Made by a program: the position numbers and the translations under genes. Shown here in pieces: positions 11,783-21,959 of a stretch of 64,000 nucleotides of DNA (position 1 is the first letter of the stretch; every line of letters begins with the position of its first letter). The stretch covers positions 1-64,000 of the forward strand of contig OZ218965.1 in the NCBI GenBank assembly GCA_965112735.1. Reading direction: 5' to 3'. A model generated the notes under the pieces. It ran no database searches and was not told the origin of the DNA. It saw only the letters and a program-made list of their open reading frames with translations. The DNA comes from Phaeosaccion multiseriatum (lineage: Eukaryota; Ochrophyta, other classes).

Positions 11783-13988
11783 CGAAGGCCTCGAGAGCAG
11801 TCACCCCCGTACCCCTAGGGAAGGTGTCCAGCATGACGTCACAAGCGCCCACCTGCAGAGAGCGCAGAGAGTGCAGAGAGACAACAAGGGGGTCGAGGAG
11901 GAGGAGAGTGCGGCAAGCGTTGGTGACTGATGCCTCTGCACAAGAGCTCTGCGACAAGCCGTCCGCTGAGCACCACTAAAACAGCAGTAGCAGCGCGTCT
12001 TTCCCCAAGAGTGGCCATGGTCAGTAACAGACATTGGCCGCGCCCCCTCGTCTCCCCTCCTCTACCCCCCCCACTCAGCACTCACCAGCGCCATCATGTC
12101 CTTGTAGGGCATGTAGTCCACAAGCTCGAGGCGCTGCAGCAGGAGCGGGCCCAGCGAGAGCGCTGCCAGCGAGGCCAGTTCGCCTGCCGATAGCACAGTG
12201 CGAAGGAAGACAAGGAGGCAGCGCCAGGTGCATGAAGAGGCGAGAAAAGGAGGTTAGCGTGAGCTTGCTCAACTCCTTCCTCGATGGGCAGGGACCCTTC
12301 CTTGCCAACCTGATTGCCCTTGAGCGGAAGAATCCTGGCAGACGCATCTGCCTCCAGAATGCCCTTCAGTACCGCGTCGAAGGCCGGGTGGAGCTTGACA
12401 CTCGCCTGAAGGCAGTGAGTGGTACAGCATAGCGTTCGCAGGAACACGTAGAATGCCATCTCGCAGAGAAGCCGCAGCAGACACAGAGGGCGAGTCCGGA
12501 GCACAGGCGGCTCCAGATGGCCATGCGACAGTGAGAGAATCGAAGAGCACAGTCCTGGGCGCCGTCGCCATTTGCCTGTGGCTCTTGCGGCACTTGCTGA
12601 CTTCCTCCGCCATTTTCCAGGCGCCTTTCGGGTCAGTGGAAGTGTGCAGAGAGGACAGAGAGAAGAGAGCAGTGTCAGGATTTCCTCCCCGGCCATTCTC
12701 ACGGGACAGGGAGGTGGCCCGTGGTGTGTTTCACAGCTCAGCTGAGTCAGGCAAAAGTACTTTGGGTATCTCACGAGGCATCCCTTCTCGCTCACCACCT
12801 GCGCTCCTCTCTCGCCGCCAGTGAGGACTGCGTCTCGAACAGATCGGACGAGACAAAGTAGTCTATGCTGCCAGAGCCTGACGTCAAGGGGTGGCCGTGG
12901 CCAAATCCCATCTGCAAGAGCGTTACGGAGAGAGGGCCGGGGGAACGGTGTTTAGTGTTTAGTGGGTTGGCATTGCGACTTGGCAGGGAGAGCTACAAGT
13001 TTCATTTGGTTGAGCGCTTGTCCGCTTACCGTGCATGCGTGTAGATCCTGGCTCCCATGTCCTCCTCGCCCCACATCGCCACCACCCCCGCCGCACAAGT
13101 ATGGTGTCTCCTTTCTCTATCCTCCTCAGTTTCGTGCCCGGCTTCCTCCGTGGCGTACTCGCCTCTTTCCTCACCCCCCCCCCCCCGCCAAACACTCTCT
13201 CTCACCTGCACCGGAGCCAGCCTACCCACCGCCAGGAGCTGAGTGGTGAGGGTGTTCCCAAGCGCCATGACGAGCAGCACGTCCACTCGCGCGGCGCAGA
13301 CGGCTTGTCGAGCAGCCCACGTGTCCGACAGGCTCGGGAAGCTTGATGATGGAGCAGCCACACAACTTCGTCCGCCAAACTAAGCAACGCCGCAGCTGCC
13401 GGGGGATAGTGATGGCCGTGCTGCTCCTCCCCACTGCCACGCTTTCGGCTCCTATCGTCATTTCTATCATCACCTCCATCCCCGACGCCCGATGATGACG
13501 ACAGCGCCACCACTATTGCCGACGACGACTCCGGAGCAAACACAACGATTTGGAAGGCCGACAGATCAAGCTTCTCCAAAACTGGCACCAGCAGACGGAA
13601 TGGGGAGTGGTTGGTGGGTGGGCCTCTCAAACACCACGCCTAGACGGATGCGCTTGGCAGGAGGAGCAGCGGCGCCGCTCGCCGAGAGAGGGGACAAGCC
13701 GTAGGCTATTCCCGATAAGGATGGCGCAAAGGCAACCAAAGAGGCAGACAAGGCCTGAGTGGGGGTAGGAAAGGGAAGGAGAGGAGAGTCGGCGACGGGA
13801 GGGAGAAGGCGAGGGCAGAAGTTCAACGCAAAGGTATCAATCGCTTTCGGCTGTTTGTTCATGTCACAAGGAGAGACTCGAGTTTGTGCCGTACCCTCTT
13901 CTTCTTCGATGTCTGGAAAGCACTCAGACAAGCTCTGGGGGGAAAGCCAGCAGGACAAACGCTGCGTCGTGCATGCTCCTCTCTTGCC
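11783..13988 (-). pseudogene. GT41 (OGT/SPINDLY-like) catalytic half, copy 1
   Basis: Minus-strand exons spell the catalytic region of a GT41-type O-linked glycosyltransferase in the right order. They are KRIRLGVVF and FRLLVPVLEKLDLSAFQIV (about 13680-13540), DVLLVMALG...RLAPVQ (about 13270-13200), GFGHGHPLTSGSGSIDYFVS (about 12910-12830), VLFDSLTVAW (about 12560), VKLHPAFDAVLKGILEADA (12405-12310), LELVDYMPY (about 12130) and GACDVMLDT...GTGVTALEAF (11852-11783). The family transfers GlcNAc or fucose to Ser/Thr in cytosol and nucleus. The last exon is cut by the gypsy fragment, so the GVPVVTL motif seen in copy 2 is lost. Copies 1 and 2 share an apparent frame slip just before KLHPAFD, which hints that decay predates the duplication. 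Confidence 0.75.
13880..13988. repeat. Left direct repeat flanking the ATPase cassette
   Basis: CGATGTCTGGAAAGC...CAGACAAGCTCTGGGG...GCATGCTCCTCTCTTGCC is found again at 17290-17371. Both lie in glycosyltransferase-derived sequence on either side of the kinase-ATPase cassette. Confidence 0.8.
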
Positions 13989-13994
13989 TAGCCC

Positions 13995-14560
13995 TTGAGC
14001 AAGCCCTGTGATGGGACTGCTCCCCGCTTCGTGGCCCGCGCCACTCGTGCCTTGCCGGTGCAGCAGCTCTGGCAGGACGTACATGTAACGCGAGGTCACA
14101 TGGTCGTTCCCTCCATGCCCCCTGCATTCAGATGCCGTCCATCCCATTCAGCCAGCCGAGTCATCCTCCTTGCGTAGTAGCTAGCCCGTCAAAGTCTGAT
14201 ACCGCGGCGGTGCCTCGCGTGGTGAGCAGCACGTTGGAGGGCATAATGTCGTAGTGGGGGTGAAGGAAGTGCAGCCCAGCCAATTACGTCCCTCAGAATC
14301 TGTGAGGCGCGGACGGTATACGGAAGCGGAGACCCGCTCAATGGAGAGCGAGGGTTGGAAAGGGATAGGCCCAGCTCTTTGCGGCTCCCGTCAGTGCTCT
14401 GCGCGAGGGCAGATCGTGCGCGGCTCCAACTGCCCACTGCCTCGCGGCTTGCAGGACACACCACCCCGGAAACCACGGACTGAAGTTGACATCCGATAGC
14501 TTTATAGAAAGAAGCGGGTCCAGTATCGTAGTCGGAGGAGGAGGTAGATTGGGAAGGCAA
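13995..14560 (-). pseudogene. Kinase-like fragment, copy 1 (broken)
   Basis: Aligns with the better-preserved minus-strand fragment at 20800-21336, sharing VRASQ-LRDV and HRQGTSGAGHEAGSSP. The catalytic-loop part is out of frame here and stops interrupt it. It lies head-to-head with the ATPase gene, as in copy 2. Confidence 0.6.
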
Positions 14561-14672
14561 GAGTCACTGTGTGTGGTGGAGTGTGTGCGGAGAAGAGAGG
14601 ATCAGCGGCGTTTTTTTTTCTTCCCCCTTGCTTGGCTTGCCACCCTGTCCAAAAGCAACTTTATCCAAGAGC

Positions 14673-16830
14673 ATGCGGGTGCTCATGCTTTTGCTGCTGG
14701 GGGTGGTAGCCCATCTTGGGCTGGCCTTCAATTCCGGCGGACCGGCGCTTAACATTGGCGGGCCACACTCCCCCGCCGCCGAAGCTCCCACCAGGAGCAT
14801 CATGAAGTATGGTAAGAGAAGAGGTTGGGAGGGGCTGGCGCTTTTGGGCTTGGTGAGATTTCTCTCGCCTCCTCTCTCTCTCTCTCTCCTCTGTCTCTAT
14901 CTCGCTGAGTTTGTCTCTGTCTCTTTCTGTTCCAGTCTGCGTTGAATCCCCCCTTTGTATCTGCCCACTCGGTCTGAGTGCGTATTTTTTTGGTATTACT
15001 CTCTTCCCCTGTTGCTCTCTCTCTCTCTCTCTTCCTGTGTCTCCCTCCCCTTCAGTCCGTGCTCCTCTCTGTCTCCCTCCGCAATACTGGTTTAGGGGGC
15101 CTTACTTTGGCATCACTCTGGGGCTCTCGTCCAAGTGTATGTGCTCTCTGTCTTTGCCGCGCTTTCTTCCTGTCTTGTCCGCTTTGAATTCCCATGCTGT
15201 GCCGGTCTGACCTGCCCGCACACCCTGTGTCCTATGCCCATGTTGTGCTCCTTTGCTTCTTCGCAGGCCGTGACTTCGTCCCTGCTGGGCTTTGTACGGC
15301 GTGGCGGGGCTGGGCCGTAGCGAGTGGCCCCTGTGGGAGTCTCACTCGTGGCGTGTCTTCTGTGCTGTGCATGCAGCACGATAATGGAGAGCCTCCCTCG
15401 AGGCGGTGGGATGGTACGTGCCATGGCGTGGGCTTGTAGGGAAGAAGGCATGCTCTCGTGCTGCTCGCTCACGTCAGGGTTTTGCTCGTTTCGTATCAGG
15501 CACGGCGGAGCTGCCCCGTATCAACCACGGCGCCTACCTGAACACATTGAAGAAGTACGTGTCTAAGACTCCGGTGAGGCACGTCCTGATGGTTTGGGGC
15601 CGCAAGTCGGTGGGCAAGACCCGCACCATGCAGGAGGCCATCGAAGAGTGGAGAGCAGAGGGGAGGGTGGTGGTGGAGATCGATCTAAAGACGGTCAAAA
15701 TTGACTTCGAGACACTTCCTTCCATGATGTGGAGAGAATACTTCAAAGAGGTTCAGAGAGTGGGCGAAGATGGAGCCGTTAATGCCACCTTGGCTGAAAT
15801 GGTCTCCAACATCCCCACGATCATGGAGGAAGGCATGCAAAAAGTAAGGACTGTTTTTGAGCAGCTGAAGACTGATATCAGTGCCAAGGATGATGATCCA
15901 CTGGCGAAAGCCCTAAGCTCTCTGAGCGTAGGCGAGACTTCTGCCATCCCCCTGGCCGCGGCTAAAATTGTTCGGACCTTTTTGGAGGGTGATCCTGGGG
16001 TCACCATTTACAATGAGCTACTGAAGGAGTTGGAGAGAAACGCAGAGAGGAGCGAGAAGTCACCTCTGCTCATTGTGAGGGATGTGCAGGACCTGGTCAC
16101 AGTGGACGAAGGCAATCCCACAACGGCAGGTGAGGCTGTGTTTGACACACTTTTTTCGAATTTCAGGAATCGAAAGCAGGGAACCTCTAGGGTACCTGTG
16201 ATCGTGGAGAGCTCCGAGTATCTCTGGAGCAACCTCCAAAAGTATTTGCAATCTTCGCCGGACTCGTTTGAATCCTGTGAGGTGGGCCTGTGGCCCAAGG
16301 AGGAGGCGCGCAGGGAGCTTGTGCGTGGGGCAGAGCGTCTTGATGACGGCAAGCGCATCGAGTTCTTTACCGCAGATGAGTTTGAGCAGCTGTGGGATGG
16401 GGTGGGGGGGCATGCGGGACAGGTCTATACAGTGCACTCCAGGCTCCGCAGTGGAAAGACTCTGAAGGAGGCCCTGGAGGTCACACGGAGAGGAATGGCG
16501 GGGGTACTTAAATCCACCGTTAGAGCTGCGCAAGGAGTCGACTTTGCAGCTTTCCTTGAGGAGGAAAAAACGCCTGTGTACCGCGCCGGGTTTGCTGCCA
16601 GGGATTGCCGCCTGCGCGTGCTGGAGAAGCTGCATGGGTCTCCTCTGCAGCTTTTGCGCAGTGATGTGACGGACACAAAGGAAGAGCTCAGTCTCCAGTA
16701 CCTGCTTAAGAGCAATGTGCTGTGGGAGGAGGAGGAGAGCGATACCATCGTTCCGATACATAGGGCTTTTGAAAACGCCATCAAGGCAATGCTTAAGAGG
16801 CGTAGAGCGGCGACGGCGGCGGTGGAATAA
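14673..16830 (+). CDS. Signal-peptide P-loop ATPase, copy 1
   Basis: Five exons fit: 14673-14811, 15056-15136, 15267-15316, 15377-15413 and 15500-16830, giving 545 residues. Phases agree at each join and are identical in copy 2. Residues 1-18 form a signal peptide (MRVLMLLLLGVV) cut before FNSGG; Phe after Ala is typical of heterokont plastid import. The core has a Walker A GRKSVGKT, a Walker B-like LLIVRDVQDL and a following VPVIVES strand, resembling archaeal-type ATPase_2/STAND NTPases. The substrate is unknown. The TAA stop replaces a CAA in the third copy, and the old frame runs on for 46 codons. The alternative start 15406 lies in an intron. Family assignment is moderate; exon 1-4 joins are inferred. 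Confidence 0.75.
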
Positions 16831-16971
16831 GCTACAACGGGGGGCGGAGATACGAAGAGCATTGCTAAGGGCAAGGCTAAGGGAACCAAGGGCACTGCTG
16901 CCGCTGCTCCTAAGGGCAAGAGGAAGAGGAAGACCACCCCCAAGGCAAAGGAGGATGTTCCCAAGGCGTGA
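16831..16971 (+). other. Former in-frame C-terminal tail of ATPase copy 1
   Basis: After the TAA at 16828-16830 the same frame stays open for 46 codons to TGA 16969-16971. It reads as a Lys/Gly/Ala/Pro-rich tail containing TAAAAPKGKRKRKTTPKAKE. The match in the 9487-9726 remnant shows that this was once coding. It would be restored only by stop readthrough. Confidence 0.7.
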
Positions 16972-17289
16972 GATTCAGCTGAGGAGGACTAACATTGGAG
17001 ATACAGCACACGCACATTTGGCGGTACAGCAGAAACAACAGCAATTAGACGTGTATCCGAACCGCTCCTCGGCGAACACACAGCCCTTGCTTGTATGATA
17101 GGGAGTAGGTGGACGTATGTAAGTACAAGTAGGGTGTAGGATGAAGGAAAGTTGAAGGTCGAGGAGGAGGGCAGTGAGCTGCTGAAAGGAGGCCGCCTGA
17201 GGGGGTCTCTGTTGACTTCGGTGGCGCATTCATGAACGGATCTTTCTCTTTCAATTACAAATCATAGTTTACATGTGACAAAGAAAAAG
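16972..17289. other. Intergenic, no gene seen
   Basis: 3' flank of ATPase copy 1. I see no supported exon. It contains a short TTGGAGATACAGC-like variant of the TTGGTGATA dispersed motif near 16993. Confidence 0.5.
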
Positions 17290-17371
17290 GAAATCTGTGT
17301 CCTCTTCCCCTTCGATGTCTGGAAAGCAGTCAGACAAGCTCTGGGGAGAAATGCATGCTCCTCTCTTGCCT
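17290..17371. repeat. Right direct repeat flanking the ATPase cassette
   Basis: Second copy of the 13880-13988 sequence with a ~25-bp internal gap. The pair brackets about 3.3 kb holding the kinase fragment and ATPase gene, as expected if that block was inserted into, or duplicated within, the glycosyltransferase gene. Confidence 0.8.
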
Positions 17372-17413
17372 GAAACTCTCAAGGGTAAGCAAATGCGGCC
17401 CCTTGACGCCATA

Positions 17414-18931
17414 TCAACCCTCCCCCCCCCCTCTCAGACATCCGCAGCCACGCTCACCAGGCGACGGTACAGTAGTTGGGGCTAAAGAGCAAGCACGTAC
17501 CTGCATTAGCGGACGCATGCTGAATCCCATCCACTGCCACGCATAACTCGGTATCATGCATGTTGGTAATTTCCTTAGCAGGGTCGTATCCTTGACGTGC
17601 TCCATTCTCGTGTCCCTCGAGGTGCTCCTCGCGGTGCTGCGACTCCTCCTGCTGTCGTCGCTGCCGCTCCTGCTGCTGCCGCTCCTGCTGCTGTTCTGCT
17701 GCAGCTCCCCAAGGAGGTCCTGCATGGCTTGGAGCACGAGTGTGTACCTCGACAAGGCATCCTCCGAAGACTCGAAGTGGGCAGGCGCCGCTGCGGCGTT
17801 GATGAGCCTTACTCCGAGGCGGTCTGGCCGGCGCTGGACGTGCTCGGTGAAGAGATGACGCATCTGGGGCAAGCTGTTGGAGTGCTGCAGGCGGCCTCCG
17901 TGGAAGAGCGGCGCCGCTGCCATGTTCGCGAGACAGGAGAAGAGAGCGCACGCCGGGTGGTGGGGTGGTAAGCAAAGATGCATTCATTCACATGTATCAA
18001 CGCAGAGCCCGAAGGGGGCAAAAACAAGCTTCCGGAAAACCCAGCAATTCCAAAGTTGGGGCACAGCCTCTTGGCGGGCGATGCTGCAAGGTATGAGTGA
18101 CTCTCAACGCGAAAGGCAGGGTTAGCGGAGTATGGAGGGCGCGTGAGTGACAACTGCCTACAACTTGCCTACGTTGTCCGGGTCGAGTCTCAGAGGCGGA
18201 GACTCTCCTCGAACATGGCGTCTGCGGAGGCCTCCAGGGACACGAGGTTGGCCGCCAGGGTTGATGCAAGGGAGGGGAGAGACAGCACCTGGAGCAAATC
18301 AAGCGCAGCAGCCACAGGTTGAGAAGGGAGAGCTGCGCCCGGGGAGAGCCCGGGCTGAGCAGGAGGGCTGAGAGGGAGATGCAAGAAAAAGAGCTCACAG
18401 TGCAGTGCATTACGAGGAGTGGGCGAAGTGGCGAGGACAAGAGAGGGGAAGGGGAGAAAGAAAGGTAGTCAAGTGAGAGGTAAGCACACCAACTCATGCC
18501 CGCATGAAGCCCCTCCTAAGACAATCCCTTAGCTCTGTCTGTCTAAGATGGCACAACAGGACCCACCTCTGCCAATGAGCTCCATCGCGTGTACGACATC
18601 TTCAACGCTGACAACTTGCTCTGCCCCTTCTGCTCCATCCGGCACTCCTTCCAACAGCAGCTGCGCCTCGCGAAGCAGGGCCTCAACTCCGTCTTCCACA
18701 GGCCTCTTGTCTCCAGTCCCATGGCCTATCCCGCCGTCTGCAGTCTTTTGCTGTTGAGCCTGGACCGAGCTCGCCGTTGTGAACAGGGCAAGATCTCAAG
18801 TTTCCCCCAAATCGGAGGGAGGAGGACGGCTGCACCGAGAGCAAAACCACACCGGCCTTCCCTGTCAGTAGCAGGGCCACGAGCACCGTTTCCAGCCACC
18901 ACACGAGGCGGACGTGGACAGAACCAGCCAT
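17414..18931 (-). pseudogene. GT41-like N-terminal half (signal anchor, TPR, linker)
   Basis: On the minus strand, 18931-18780 opens with an ATG and a hydrophobic stretch (VWWLETVLVALLLTGKAGVV), a possible signal anchor. An exon ending at 18567 reads VEALLREAQLLLEGVPDGAE. Next, 18384-18175 reads TLAANLVSLEASADAMFEES with a TPR-like LRLDPDN completed only by a frame change. Then 17985-17590 reads VRLINAAAAPAHFESSEDAL and SRYTLVLQAMQDLL, resembling the helix just before the GT41 catalytic domain in TPR-GT41 proteins. The catalytic half is at 11783-13988, beyond the ATPase cassette, so this looks like one gene split in two. Several frame breaks make it a pseudogene. GT41 identity of this half is inferred from order and motif shape. 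Confidence 0.5.
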
Positions 18932-19193
18932 CCGCCTTCCCCGCTGCGCCTCATGTCGAATCCACCGTCGCCAAGTCCATCTGGTGCCATCCTTTGCATC
19001 CTAATATCTTTATGACTGCCTGATGTCCGTTATATGTACTGAGGCAATGACTGAGGCTCTAGGGGCAACACGAGATATCACAGCTGCCAAGATGTCATGT
19101 CTTGACCGAACGATCGACCTTCGATACACACCTGGGACGGGTCGACTACAGCTGCGAGTAGCAGCATGCTCTGCCCCCAGGGGGCACGTATCG
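18932..19193. other. Intergenic, no gene seen
   Basis: Possible 5' flank of the minus-strand fragment ending at 18931. I see no motif I can name. Confidence 0.4.
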
Positions 19194-19741
19194 CTACTCC
19201 TTGTGGCCTCTGCCGTGAGTGCCACAGATTCCTCCCGCTGGCCACTTGCGAATGGGAGCACAGCGAGCACCACCTCCTGAAGCTGTGCTGAGTGGACGTC
19301 TCTCCCTCGTGCGTCTTCCACCGCTTTGCTCCCAAGTAATCAACCCCCCCCGTTTTGAGAAAGCCTTCCCATTCTCGAACCACCGCATCTGCAGGAGTTG
19401 AGCCGCGATCATCGCCCCGGTCACCACCGAAGCTGGAATGGTCAGGATCAGCATGGATGGAATCGAAGTCAGCGGAAGCCCAATGAGCGGGTGCCGCCGA
19501 GCCTTGATCTCCCGCCTGACCAAGTCGCGAGCAGGCCCTTCCTTTCTGGCCAAGCGCAATCGTCCAATTCCGTCACGATGAGGCCAGAGGTGAGCACGTC
19601 CCCTCCCAGCTGCAGCACTTGACAGACACCCTGTGAGAGAAGGAGGGGAAGGTACAAGAGAGGAGTAGAGGCCAGTCGAAGTCGAGGTCTGTAAGGCCAT
19701 GGCTCACGCCAGCAGCAGGAGGTCTGAGGCCAGGTCACCAA
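19194..19741 (-). other. Unrecognised minus-strand ORFs
   Basis: Two overlapping frames (19700-19194 and 19741-19469) hold protein-like stretches, such as VLQLGGDVLTSGLIVTELDD and PLIGLPLTSIPSMLILTIPA, but neither is complete. They may be exons of one decayed gene, since they sit between two pseudogene blocks. I do not recognise a family. Confidence 0.3.
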
Positions 19742-19750
19742 AACATTACA

Positions 19751-20790
19751 TCAACAGCTTCCTATCTGGTTTCCTCTCCAGAGCAGGGGCCGTGTGAGGC
19801 GGTGTACTGCTGTCCCCAGTGGTGCCCGCCCCACAGCCCTCCTAAGCCCTGTCTCGCTGCAAAAACGAGCAACGCACCTAGAACGAAGAGTGACGACAGG
19901 CACACCCAGAGCGGAGGCCTCGAGAGCAGTCACCCCCGTACCCCAAGAGATGGTGTCCAACATGACATCACAAGCGCCCACCTGCAGAGAGCGCAGAAAG
20001 ACAATAATGGGGTCCATGAGTAGGAGAGTGGTTGGGTGACTGATGCCTCTGCTCAAGACCTCTGCGACAAGCCGTCCGCTGAGCACTTCAAGCTCAGCAG
20101 CAGCGCTTCTTTCCCAAGGGCGGCAATGCTCAGAAAGGGACACTGTCCACGCCCCCTCGTCTCCCCTCCTCTACCCCCCCCCACTCAGCACTCACCAGCG
20201 CCATCATATCCTCGTAGGGCATGTAGTCCACGAGCTCGAGGCGCTGCAGCAGGAGCGGGCCCGGCGAGAGCGCTGCCAGCGAGGCCAAGCACAGTGCGAA
20301 GGGAGGCAAGGAGACCGGGCCGCGTGCGTGAAGAGGCGAGAAAAGGAGGAGAGGCGAGAAAAGGGGGTTGGCGTGAATTTGCTCGAATCCCTCCTCAATA
20401 CCATAGGGAGGGACAGGGACCCTTCCTTCCCTTCCTTACCCACCTGATTGCCCTTGAGGAGAACAATCCTTGCAGACGCATCTGCCTCCAGAATTCCCTT
20501 CAGCACCGCGTCGAAAGCCGGGTGGAGCTTAACATTCGCCTGAAGGCAGTGAGTGGTACAGCATGGCGTTCGCAGGAACATGTAGAATGCCATCTCGCAG
20601 AGAAGCCGCTCCAGACACAAAGGGCGATTTCGCAGCAGACACGCCTCCCGACGACCATGCGGCGGTGAGAGACTCAAAGAGCACGAACTGCTCCGTGTAG
20701 TCCTGCGCGCCGTCGCCGTTTCCCTGTGGCTCTTGCGGCGCTTGCTGACTTCCTCCGCCATTAGAGGGGAGAGCTGTGTCAAGATAGAGA
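19751..20790 (-). pseudogene. GT41-like catalytic fragment, copy 2 (internally deleted)
   Basis: Matches 11783-12615 of copy 1. Exons read YTEQFVLFESLTAAW (about 20690-20650), VKLHPAFDAVLKGILEADA (20539-20444), LELVDYMPYEDMMAL (about 20250-20205) and GACDVMLDT...ALGVPVVTL (19981 to stop 19751). This copy keeps the GVPVVTL motif that copy 1 lost to the gypsy fragment. However, the 3' splice site before the LELVDYMPY exon is removed by a ~17-bp deletion near 20288. About 1.4 kb of the catalytic region (copy 1 12615-14000) is also missing at 20764-20805, where the sequence jumps straight into the kinase fragment. It is a pseudogene. Confidence 0.75.
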
Positions 20791-20799
20791 GGGGAGGGT

Positions 20800-21336
20800 T
20801 GTGTCAGTAAGCCCTGTGATGGGACTGCTCCCCGCTTCGTGGCCCGCGCCACTCGTGCCTTGCCGGTGCAGCTGCTCTGGCAGGACGTCACGCAAGGTCA
20901 TGGTCGTTCCCTGCATGTCATGCCCCCTGGCTGCATTCAAACGCCGTCTATCCCACTCAGCCAGCCGAGTCATCCACCCACCTTGTGTAGTAGCTAGCCC
21001 GTCAAAGTCTGATAGCGCGGCGGTGCCTCGCGTGGTGAGCAGCACGTTGGAGGGCACGAGGTCGTAGTGCACGAGACCGTTGGCGTAAAGGAAGTGCGGC
21101 CCAGCCAATACGTCCCTCAGAACCTGTGAGGCGCGGACGGTAGACGGAAGCGGAGAGCCGCTCAATGGAAAGAGATAGGCCCAGCTCTCTGCGGCACCCG
21201 TCAGTGCTCTGCGCGAGGGCAGATCAGTGCTCTGCGCGAGGGCAGATCGTGCGCTGCTCCCACTGCCTCGCGGCTTGCAGGACACACCACCCCGGAAACC
21301 ACGAAACAGCAATGTCGCCCCCCCACCAAATCCCAA
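20800..21336 (-). pseudogene. Kinase-like fragment, copy 2
   Basis: An open frame from 21336 reads FLYANGLVHYDLVPSNVLL followed by LSDFDGLA. This is the shape of a protein-kinase catalytic loop (HxDLxxxN) and DFG-like metal loop, with HYD for HRD and DFD for DFG. No N-lobe with a Gly-rich loop or VAIK lysine is visible, so it is a fragment or a degenerate pseudokinase. Copy 1 is more decayed. It is divergent from the ATPase gene, with about 190 bp between. Confidence 0.55.
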
Positions 21337-21522
21337 ATCCAGCCCGACAACTTTATATATAGAAAGAAGCGGGTCCGGTATCTTAGGCAGAGGAGGAGGT
21401 AGATTGGGAAGGCACGAGTGACTGTGTGTGGTGGAGTGTGTGCGGAGAAGAGAGGATCAGCGGCATTTTTTTTCTTCCCCCTTTGCTTGACACCCTGTCC
21501 AAAAGCAACTTCATCCAAGAGC
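21337..21522. promoter_or_regulatory. Shared 5' region of kinase fragment and ATPase copy 2
   Basis: Conserved with 14480-14672 in copy 1. It includes a TTTATATATA box at 21350-21359, about 165 bp before the ATPase ATG (absent in copy 1, which has CTTTATAGAA), and a shared AGAGGATCAGCGGC-T(n) stretch. Promoter role is inferred from position and conservation. Confidence 0.4.
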
Positions 21523-21909
21523 ATGCGGGTGCTCGTGCTTTTGCTGCTGGGGGTGGTAGCCCATCTTGGGCTGGCCTTCAATTCCGGTGGACCGGCGTTT
21601 AACATTGGCGGGCCACACTCCCCCGCCGCCGAAGCTCCCACCAGGAGCATTAAGTACGACGGTAAGAGCAGCATTGTGGTGGTTTGTGATGCTGGGAGGG
21701 GCTGGCGCTTTTGGGGTTGGTGAGATTTCTCTCGCCTCCTCTTTCTCTCTCTCTCTCTCCTCTGTCTCTATCTCGCTGAGTTTGTCTCTGTCTCAACTGC
21801 GTTGAATCCCCCTTTGTATCTGCCCACTCGGTCTGAGTGCGTGTTTTGCGGTCTTTTGGGGCAGGCGGTGTGTCGGTATGGGCGTTTGGTATTACTCTCT
21901 TCCCCTGTT

Positions 21910-21959
<50 letters not shown>

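Noticed and set aside
20800-21336. Functional protein kinase
   Set aside because: Only a catalytic-loop-like part with HYD and DFD is present; no Gly-rich loop or VAIK lysine is seen and copy 1 is broken.
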